37,437 nt of DNA from an uncultured Clostridia bacterium. Its GTDB lineage: Bacteria; Bacillota; Clostridia; Oscillospirales; Acutalibacteraceae. This document shows, one piece after another, positions 31,368 through 37,437 of this stretch. The DNA lies in NCBI GenBank assembly GCA_937901145.1, contig CALCHE010000028.1, positions 1-37,437 on the forward strand. The letters are read 5' to 3'. Made by a program: the position numbers and the translations under genes. Within the stretch, counting starts at the first letter, position 1, and each line of letters begins with the position of its first letter. Under the pieces are notes generated by a model. It searched no databases. It had not been told where the DNA came from and was given only the letters and a program-made list of their open reading frames with translations.

Positions 31368-33146
31368 ATGAAAAAAATATACCGTTTCATTTTATGCACG
31401 GTTATGTGCGTAAGTGTAATTTTTACCTGTTCAGCACTTATTTCGGCAGCGCCTAAGGTAGCCAAGGTAAAGAATGTAAAGGTCTCCTCCGTTGCCGCTA
31501 ATAAAGTAACCCTTAAATGGAAAAAGGTTTCCGGTGTTACGGGTTACCGTGTTTACAGATATAGTGCAAACAAAGAAAAGTATGTATATGTAGGAAAAAC
31601 GAAAAAGCTTTCTTACACTGAGTCATCTCTTTCTGCGGGTAAAGTATATAAATACAAAGTCCGCGCATACAAGACAAAGAACAAAAAGAATACCTACGGT
31701 GCTTACTCCGATGCAGTCAAGGCCGTCACAGCACCCAAAAAGGTAACAGGCCTCAGAACTACTTATATAGGCACGGGAAATGTCAAGCTTACCTGGAAAA
31801 AAACCAAAGGTGCTACGGGATACGAGATTTTTCTCTATGACTTCAAAAAGAAGGCTTATGGTTCCAAAGGAGTCGTAACTCAGAACAGCTGTGTTCTTAA
31901 AAAGCTTTCTTCAAATACACAGTACAGAGTGAAGATAGCAGCTTTCCATAAAAAGAACGGAAAAATCAGCGGCCTCAAATCTGCTGCACTTAATTTCAGA
32001 ACAGCTATTCCTGATGTAAGCGGTCTGAAGGTTACTGATGTCACCGAAAGCTCCTACACTCTTAAATGGAATGCTGTAAGCGGATGTGACGGATATCAGG
32101 TTTACCGTTACGAGAATTCTGTAGGCTGGAAAAATGTAAAAAATACCGCAACAGCCTCATATACAGTTAAAAACCTTCCTTCAGGTAATGCAGCCGTATA
32201 CAGAGTAAGAGCATATAAAAAGAACGGTTCAAACTATAATTACGGTGGCTATTCGTCACAGGTTACAGCCAATACTCTTCCCGGTGCTCCCAGCGATCTT
32301 TCAGCAGCTACCGACAATCAGGTAATTGCTCTTAAGTGGAAGAGTCACGGTGCAGCCACAGGTTATGAAATCAGCCGATTTAATGTTTCCAGAAATTCCT
32401 GGGAGGTTATCGGAAAAACATCTTATGACACCTATACCGATGACAGCCTTACTCAGACAGGCACTTATACCTACAGAGTAAGAGCTTATGTAGGTGAGAA
32501 TGTGGATTTTGCTACTGCGTACACCGCTTCGGTAAGCATTTTCTTCGAAAGCTCCTATGTGCCCGACAGTCCCTACGGCGAAAGCACAATGGCGGCAGCA
32601 GGTGTTTTAGGCTTCCTTTATGACCCTTACGCAAACTGCTTCTATACAGCTTCTGACCCCTGGCAGAGAGTTATCGGCTACAATGAGCTCTTTGACATTT
32701 TTGCTCCGGGTATTGCTATAAGCTTTGATACAGCCAGAGTAAAATTTGATTACGGTAATAAAAACTGGATGCTTCAGTTCTGGAAGGGACAGTACGGTTT
32801 CGTCTTCTACGGAGCAGAAATCGGTATTTATACCAAGCCTAAGGACAGAGCTCTCGATCATTATGACTGTGCATCGGACGACGAAAAGCTTATGATGTCT
32901 ATGGATCTTTATAACAGCGGTGTCCATAAATTCAACAGACCTTACGGATCTTATTGGTGGTGTACCGGCTTTACTCCCGGTAATATTTTAGGTGCATACC
33001 ATAACCTCAGAGTTGATGCACGAGTAACTATGAAGGACTACGATATGCTTCTGGCAGTAAAGAGAGCTCTTGACAGCGATGAGGTTTCGGGCGAGGGCAT
33101 AATCTACGACATAAACGGACTCAACATCTATATTTCTTATCAATAA
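31368..33146 (+). CDS. Secreted protein with four Fn3-like repeats and a DUF4474-like domain
   Basis: A 592-residue protein. The signal peptide (1-28) ends LISAA. Four fibronectin type III-like repeats follow (about 32-118, 122-213, 214-304, 306-390), each with a W or WK near VTGY and a YxxRVRAY strand; the first is strongly basic. A spacer leads to the DUF4474-like domain (about 410-592): DPWQRVIGYNELFDIF, FDYGNKNWMLQFWKGQYG, EIGIYTKPKDRALDHYDCAS, YWWCTGFTPG and TMKDYDMLLAV. Fn3 repeats are typical of exported proteins that hold carbohydrate-active or binding modules away from the wall. The ATG follows AAAAAGGAG. The next gene is a fucosidase. Confidence 0.88.
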   Translation: MKKIYRFILCTVMCVSVIFTCSALISAAPKVAKVKNVKVSSVAANKVTLKWKKVSGVTGYRVYRYSANKEKYVYVGKTKKLSYTESSLSAGKVYKYKVRAYKTKNKKNTYGAYSDAVKAVTAPKKVTGLRTTYIGTGNVKLTWKKTKGATGYEIFLYDFKKKAYGSKGVVTQNSCVLKKLSSNTQYRVKIAAFHKKNGKISGLKSAALNFRTAIPDVSGLKVTDVTESSYTLKWNAVSGCDGYQVYRYENSVGWKNVKNTATASYTVKNLPSGNAAVYRVRAYKKNGSNYNYGGYSSQVTANTLPGAPSDLSAATDNQVIALKWKSHGAATGYEISRFNVSRNSWEVIGKTSYDTYTDDSLTQTGTYTYRVRAYVGENVDFATAYTASVSIFFESSYVPDSPYGESTMAAAGVLGFLYDPYANCFYTASDPWQRVIGYNELFDIFAPGIAISFDTARVKFDYGNKNWMLQFWKGQYGFVFYGAEIGIYTKPKDRALDHYDCASDDEKLMMSMDLYNSGVHKFNRPYGSYWWCTGFTPGNILGAYHNLRVDARVTMKDYDMLLAVKRALDSDEVSGEGIIYDINGLNIYISYQ

Positions 33147-33157
33147 TTAAAAGGAAT

Positions 33158-33183
33158 CGGTACAGGCTTTTCGGTCTGTACCG
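33158..33183 (+). promoter_or_regulatory. Hairpin between ribosome binding site and fucosidase start
   Basis: CGGTACAG (33158-33165) and CTGTACCG (33176-33183) form a perfect 8-base stem with a 10-base loop. AAAAGGAA lies just before it and the ATG 12 bases after it. The stem could bring the two close. No T run follows, so it is a poor terminator. Confidence 0.5.
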
Positions 33184-33195
33184 AAATCGGTTGTT

Positions 33196-34644
33196 ATGAA
33201 AAAAATAAACGAATCATGGTGTATTACCAATAACGGTTATCCTGTCGATGACAGTGAGGTTAAAAGATACATAAGCGTCACTCCCTCGGAAAGACAGCTT
33301 AAGTTTCTGGAAATGAAGTACTATAACTTTATTCATTTCGGAATCAATACGGTATATGACAGAGAATGGGGAGACGGAAAAGAGGATATTTCCCGTTTTA
33401 ATCCCAAAAAGCTCGATACGGATCAGTGGTGTCGTATACTGAAGGATACAGGCAGTAAGGGTGTGATTATCACCGCCAAGCATCACGACGGATTCTGTCT
33501 GTTTGACACTGCATACACAGATCACAATGTTATGAATACTCCTTTCGGAAAGGATATAGTGAAAATGCTTTCTGAAAGCTGTAAAAAGTACGGTCTCAAG
33601 CTCGGAATTTATCTTTCTCCCTGGGACAGGCACGAAAAGACATACGGCACGGATAAATATAACGATTATTTCGTTTCTCAGCTCACAGAGCTTTGCACGA
33701 ACTACGGAGAGATTTTCTGCTTCTGGTTTGACGGTGCCTGCGGTGAAGGTGAAAACGGTAAAAAGCAGGTTTATGACTGGGAAAGATATTATTCTGTTAT
33801 CAGAAAGTATCATCCCGAGGCTGTTATTACTATCTGCGGTCCTGATGTGCGCTGGATAGGTAATGAGGGCGGAAGAGTCAGAGAAAGTGAGTGGAGCGTT
33901 ATTCCCGGCGAAAGTGACAGTAATGAGCTCATCGCGGAAAACTCACAGACTGATAAAAATCAGACTAAGGCAATGGCTGAAAAGCTCGACGACAGAACGG
34001 AAGATTTGGGTTCAAGACAGATACTGAAAAATTACAGTAAGCTTGTTTTCAAGCCTGCTGAGGCGGATGTTTCCGTAAATTGCGGCTGGTTCCATACTCG
34101 TAATATTTTTTCCTATGCGAAAAAGGGAAGAACTCCGGAGCAGCTGGCTGAGATTTATTTCAATACAGTAGGCGGAAACGCCTCTATGCTTCTGAATGTT
34201 CCGCCTAACCGTCACGGACTTATCGGTAAAAGCGAAGAAAAAAGACTCAGAAAATTCACGAAACTTATCACCGAGTCCTTTAAAAACGAAGCTGAAATTC
34301 TTTCTTTTTCTGCTCTCTCGGTTGAAGGAGAAAAAAGAGAGCTTTCCGGCACGGCTATGCTTAAGGACGATGAAGCGGGATACGTGCTCACTCTGAGAGA
34401 GAAGAAGAATATTTCAGCTCTCACCTTCTGTGAGGAGCTGAGCTACAGTCAGCGAACGGAGGCGTTCAGAATTTATGTAAAGGATGAGACAGGGGAGTGG
34501 ACTTCTGTATATGAGGGCACTGTTATCGGCTCGGGTAAAATCGTCAGGCTGAAAAATTCTTCCTATACCGATGAAATCGCGGTTATTATCACTCAGTCGA
34601 GATCAAATCCCGTATTTAAGGATATTAAAATATACACAAACTGA
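33196..34644 (+). CDS. Alpha-L-fucosidase, GH29 family
   Basis: A 482-residue glycoside hydrolase that removes alpha-L-fucose from glycans. GH29 features are YYNFIHFGINTVYDREWGDG, FNPKKLDTDQWCRILKDTG, VIITAKHHDGFCLFDTAYTDHNV, LGIYLSPWDRH and the nucleophile Asp179 in FCFWFDGACGEG. The C-terminal 120 residues have the beta look of a family-typical accessory domain. There is no signal peptide, so it acts in the cytoplasm on imported oligosaccharides, or is exported by other means. No canonical ribosome binding site lies next to the ATG; a hairpin separates it from AAAAGGA. It lies between two DUF4474-like genes. Confidence 0.9.
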   Translation: MKKINESWCITNNGYPVDDSEVKRYISVTPSERQLKFLEMKYYNFIHFGINTVYDREWGDGKEDISRFNPKKLDTDQWCRILKDTGSKGVIITAKHHDGFCLFDTAYTDHNVMNTPFGKDIVKMLSESCKKYGLKLGIYLSPWDRHEKTYGTDKYNDYFVSQLTELCTNYGEIFCFWFDGACGEGENGKKQVYDWERYYSVIRKYHPEAVITICGPDVRWIGNEGGRVRESEWSVIPGESDSNELIAENSQTDKNQTKAMAEKLDDRTEDLGSRQILKNYSKLVFKPAEADVSVNCGWFHTRNIFSYAKKGRTPEQLAEIYFNTVGGNASMLLNVPPNRHGLIGKSEEKRLRKFTKLITESFKNEAEILSFSALSVEGEKRELSGTAMLKDDEAGYVLTLREKKNISALTFCEELSYSQRTEAFRIYVKDETGEWTSVYEGTVIGSGKIVRLKNSSYTDEIAVIITQSRSNPVFKDIKIYTN

Positions 34645-34680
34645 TTGTTTTTTATTGATTTTTCTGAATTTGTATGTTAA

Positions 34681-34686
34681 TATAAT
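34681..34686 (+). promoter_or_regulatory. Candidate -10 box of the third DUF4474-like gene
   Basis: A perfect TATAAT lies 27 bases before the start. TTGATT at 34655 is 20 bases upstream, which is long, so the -35 is uncertain. Confidence 0.45.
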
Positions 34687-34712
34687 ATGTACGTTTTTGT
34701 GGAGGTCTGAAT

Positions 34713-35594
34713 ATGAAACAGAGTTTTGTAAGAAAAATCGCAGCTTTAATGTGTGCAGTAATGTTACTGTGCTCTTTACCCATGAATATCGGTGCCTATG
34801 CGGCTGAGAATGTAAAGGCTGCAGCTGTTACTGAGAAGGCTGAGAATACAGTCAATCCTGAATCTCAGCAGGAACTGACAGAGGTACTTAAAAAAATAAT
34901 CGAATCCGTAAAAAAGATAGTAGTTGCTATTGCGAGTTATCTTGAGGAACAGGAAAAATTAGAGCAGGAGCAGGCTAAACCTGAAATCACTCCTCCCGCT
35001 AATAATACCGATGACGAAAGAGATTTAAGTGAAACAGGTATCGTAGGTTATCTTTTCGATCCTAATGAGAAGTGCTTCTATACTGCTTCTGACCCTTGGC
35101 AGAGAATCGTAGGCTATAATGAGCTTTTTGATATTTTCTCTGAGGTAGCCTGGATTGACTTCGACACTGTACGCTTCAAGTTTGATTATAAAAATAAAAA
35201 CTGGTGTGTTCAGATCTGGAAGGGTCAGTACGGACTTCTCTTCTACGGTGCAGAAATAGGTGTTTACAATAAGCCTACTAACCGTAAGATCGCTCACTAT
35301 GACTCAGTAAGTGATGCTGACCGTCTCAGAATGTCTATGGATTTCTACGAGTATGAAAAGCATATTTTCACCGAGTCGGGTTGGAAAAGAAAATTCTCCA
35401 GACCTTATGATTACTACTGGTGGTGCACAGGCTTCATTCCCGGAAACAGAGACGGTGAGTTCGATAAGCTCCGTGTAGATGCCAGAATCACAGCCAAAGA
35501 CTATGATATGCTTTCAGCTCTCACTAAGGCAATAGAAAAAGAAGGCATAACCTACAAGGTAAAGGGTCTCGATATAATATTTACATACCATTAA
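34713..35594 (+). CDS. Secreted DUF4474-like protein with helical N-terminal segment
   Basis: A 293-residue protein. The signal peptide (about 1-30, MCAVMLLCSLPMNIGAYA) is followed by a Glu/Lys/Val-rich helical segment (about 33-90, LTEVLKKIIESVKKIVVAIASY), then a Pro/Asn spacer. The C-terminal domain (about 110-293) has the family motifs DPWQRIVGYNELFDIF, FDYKNKNWCVQIWKGQYG, EIGVYNKPTNRKIAHYDSVS, YWWCTGFIPG and TAKDYDMLSAL. It is closer to the Fn3-bearing copy than to the Thr/Pro one (shared CFYTASDPWQR and NELFDIF). A good GGAGG site and a strong terminator frame it. Function unknown. Confidence 0.87.
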   Translation: MKQSFVRKIAALMCAVMLLCSLPMNIGAYAAENVKAAAVTEKAENTVNPESQQELTEVLKKIIESVKKIVVAIASYLEEQEKLEQEQAKPEITPPANNTDDERDLSETGIVGYLFDPNEKCFYTASDPWQRIVGYNELFDIFSEVAWIDFDTVRFKFDYKNKNWCVQIWKGQYGLLFYGAEIGVYNKPTNRKIAHYDSVSDADRLRMSMDFYEYEKHIFTESGWKRKFSRPYDYYWWCTGFIPGNRDGEFDKLRVDARITAKDYDMLSALTKAIEKEGITYKVKGLDIIFTYH

Positions 35595-35604
35595 ACTTAG
35601 GCGT

Positions 35605-35645
35605 AAAGCAAGGAAAACACTTTTGATTTTCCTTGCTTTTTTTGT
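35605..35645 (+). terminator. Intrinsic terminator of the third DUF4474-like gene
   Basis: AAAGCAAGGAAAA (35605-35617) and TTTTCCTTGCTTT (35627-35639) form a perfect 13-base stem followed by TTTT. Confidence 0.93.
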
Positions 35646-35653
35646 TTCTTCTA

Positions 35654-35682
35654 TTGATTTTTGACTTTACAAATGATATAAT
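35654..35682 (+). promoter_or_regulatory. Sigma-A promoter of asnS
   Basis: TTGATT (35654-35659) and TATAAT (35677-35682) have a 17-base spacer. The leader is about 50 bases and shows no T-box-like structure. Confidence 0.85.
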
Positions 35683-35737
35683 GATAAACTGAATAAAATG
35701 TAATTCTGTGTAAAAATCTCTTTATGGAGGTAAAGAT

Positions 35738-37132
35738 ATGAAAAGAATTGAAATTGCAAAGCTTTATGAGAATGCTGCTGCTTACACCGAAGGCACAGTA
35801 AAGGTTTGCGGATGGATCAGAACCAACCGTGACTCTAAGGTTTTAGGCTTTATGGAAATCAATGACGGTAGCTGCTTTAAGGGCGTGCAGATCGTTTTTG
35901 AAAAGGAAAAAATCGATAATTTTACTGAGGTTGCCAAATATAATGTAGGTGCCGCAGTAATCGTAGAGGGTAATCTTATCCTTACTCCCGAGGCAAAACA
36001 GCCCTTCGAAATCAATGCGGTAAAGGTTGAGCTTGAGGGTGCATCAGCTCCCGAGTATCCTTTACAGAAAAAGAGACATTCTCTCGAATATCTCCGTACT
36101 ATTGCTCACCTTCGTCCCCGTACAAACATCTACTCAGCATCCTTCAGAGTGCGCTCAGTAGCTGCACAGGCTATTCATCGCTTCTTTGAAAGCGAGGGCT
36201 TCATCTATGCACACACACCTCTCATTTCCTGCAGTGACTGTGAGGGTGCAGGTGAAATGTTCCGTGTTACCACTCTCGATATGGAAAATCCTCCTAAAAC
36301 CGAGGACGGTGACATCGATTACAGTCAGGACTTTTTCGGAAAGAGTGCTTTCCTTACCGTTTCAGGTCAGCTTCAGGGCGAAATTATGGCCCAGGCCTTC
36401 GGTAAAATTTACACCTTCGGTCCTACCTTCAGAGCGGAAAAGAGCTACACTCAGCGTCACGCTGCAGAGTTCTGGATGATTGAGCCTGAAATTGCTTTCG
36501 CAGATCTTTGTGATGATATGGATCTGGCTGAAAGAATGATTAAATTCGTTATCAATTATGTTATGGAAAACTGCAAGCAGGACATCGAATTCCTTAATCA
36601 GTTCGTTGATAAGGGTCTTATCGAAAGACTTACCGCAGTTGCTTCCTCAGATTTTGCGAGAGTATCTTATACCGATGCAGTTAAAATGCTCGAGGAGCAT
36701 AATGACGAGTTCGAGTTCAAGGCATACTGGGGCTGTGACCTTCAGACCGAGCACGAAAGATATCTTACAGAACAGATTTTCAAAAAGCCTGTTTTCGTTA
36801 CCGATTATCCTAAGGAAATCAAGGCTTTCTATATGAGACTTAATGACGACGGTAAAACTGTAGCAGCCTGTGACCTTCTCGTTATGGGTATCGGTGAAAT
36901 CGTCGGCGGCAGCCAGAGAGAGGAAAGATATGACGTTCTCGTAGACAGAATCAGAGAACTCGGCCTTAAAGAGGAGGACTACTGGTGGTATCTTGATCTT
37001 CGTAAGTACGGCGGCACCAAGCACGCAGGCTTCGGTCTCGGCTTCGAGAGACTCGTTATGTACCTTACAGGTATTTCGAATATCAGAGACGTTCTTCCCT
37101 TCCCCAGAACTACAGGCTCAGCAGATTTTTAA
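35738..37132 (+). CDS. asnS: Asparaginyl-tRNA synthetase
   Basis: A 464-residue class IIb enzyme that charges tRNA-Asn. The N-terminal OB fold (about 1-110; VKVCGWIRTNRDSKVLGFMEINDG) binds the anticodon. The catalytic domain has motif 2 FGPTFRAEKSYTQRHAAEFWMIEPE and motif 3 GFGLGFERLVMYLTGISNIRDVLPFPRT; LPFPR is the usual AsnRS ending. Length is normal. ATG follows TGGAGG. It is probably co-transcribed with the next gene, 24 bases on. Confidence 0.97.
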   Translation: MKRIEIAKLYENAAAYTEGTVKVCGWIRTNRDSKVLGFMEINDGSCFKGVQIVFEKEKIDNFTEVAKYNVGAAVIVEGNLILTPEAKQPFEINAVKVELEGASAPEYPLQKKRHSLEYLRTIAHLRPRTNIYSASFRVRSVAAQAIHRFFESEGFIYAHTPLISCSDCEGAGEMFRVTTLDMENPPKTEDGDIDYSQDFFGKSAFLTVSGQLQGEIMAQAFGKIYTFGPTFRAEKSYTQRHAAEFWMIEPEIAFADLCDDMDLAERMIKFVINYVMENCKQDIEFLNQFVDKGLIERLTAVASSDFARVSYTDAVKMLEEHNDEFEFKAYWGCDLQTEHERYLTEQIFKKPVFVTDYPKEIKAFYMRLNDDGKTVAACDLLVMGIGEIVGGSQREERYDVLVDRIRELGLKEEDYWWYLDLRKYGGTKHAGFGLGFERLVMYLTGISNIRDVLPFPRTTGSADF

Positions 37133-37156
37133 TTTTTACAGCAAAGGTGATATTTT

Positions 37157-37437
37157 ATGGCAAATCTCAGCACGTACTCAAAAGAAAAATTACTTGACCT
37201 TAAAAATACTCTTCAGGAAGAGTATGACAGCTTTAAGGCACAGGGACTGAAGCTCGATATGTCCCGCGGTAAGCCCGGATCCGATCAGCTCGCTGTATCA
37301 AACGGACTTTTAGATGCTATCACATCCAGAGACTGGGAGGACGATGCAAGTAATCACAGTCTTGAATACAGAAACTACGGCCTTCTTACAGGTATTATCG
37401 AATGCAAGGAAATCTTTGCAAAGCTTCTTAAGGTTCC
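37157..37437 (+). CDS. MocR-like PLP-dependent aminotransferase, N-terminal part (partial)
   Basis: The first 93 codons are present; the gene runs off the window. It begins MANLSTYSKEKLLDLKNTL and contains LKLDMSRGKPGSDQLAVSNGLL and YRNYGLLTGIIECKEIFAKL. These fit the N-terminus of class I aminotransferases of the group annotated as MocR-like or alanine-glyoxylate type (Aminotran_MocR). The fold needs pyridoxal phosphate, but the lysine is in the missing part. ATG follows AAAGGTGAT. Nearness to asnS might point to an amino acid role such as aspartate, which is only a guess. Confidence 0.82.
   Translation, partial: MANLSTYSKEKLLDLKNTLQEEYDSFKAQGLKLDMSRGKPGSDQLAVSNGLLDAITSRDWEDDASNHSLEYRNYGLLTGIIECKEIFAKLLKV

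Overview
This window looks like chromosome from a Clostridia-type Firmicute, most likely of the Oscillospiraceae/Ruminococcaceae. The reasons are strong GGAGG/AGGTGAT-type ribosome binding sites, near-consensus sigma-A promoters (TTGACA-17-TATAAT), a PASTA-bearing SpoVD-type penicillin-binding protein, a MurE with the DNPR motif typical of meso-diaminopimelate enzymes, and secreted DUF4474-type proteins. No mobile element, CRISPR array, rRNA or tRNA gene was seen. Genes are densely packed and most read rightward.

Region 1 (1-5603) is an F-type ATP synthase operon: end of subunit a, then c, b, a very unusual single gene for b'-like stalk + delta C-terminal domain + alpha, then gamma, beta and a short epsilon that lacks its C-terminal helical domain. 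It closes with a strong terminator. Region 2 (5679-9261) holds a leftward XRE-type regulator, a leftward tRNA-dihydrouridine synthase, and a rightward two-gene zinc module: an ArsR/SmtB repressor with a complete alpha-5 zinc site and a classical operator, followed by a CDF zinc exporter with a poly-His tail. Region 3 (9332-11917) is DNA polymerase I with a degenerate proofreading domain.

Region 4 (12207-25966) is the division and cell wall (dcw) cluster, driven by a perfect-consensus promoter with MraZ-like repeats: mraZ, rsmH, ftsL, a class B PBP, murE, mraY, ftsW, murG, murA, divIB/ftsQ and ftsZ. murF, murD, murC and ftsA are absent from the cluster. Several intergenic hairpins may set expression levels within it, including one that could cover the murA ribosome binding site.

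Region 5 (26085-35643) is the accessory part. Three secreted proteins share one C-terminal domain (DUF4474-like, with DPWQR, WKGQYG, YWWCTGF and KDYDML motifs) on three different N-terminal modules: a Thr/Pro linker, four Fn3 repeats, or a short helical segment. Among them lie a surface protein with a TPKTGD sorting-like tail, a D-2-hydroxyacid dehydrogenase (leftward), a TVP38/VTT membrane protein, galactokinase and a GH29 alpha-L-fucosidase. Region 6 (35654-end) is asparaginyl-tRNA synthetase followed by the start of a MocR-like aminotransferase that runs off the window.

The two most interesting items are the b'-delta-alpha ATP synthase fusion, whose stoichiometry is hard to reconcile with a standard F1Fo enzyme, and the set of DUF4474-like secreted proteins around galactose/fucose genes.
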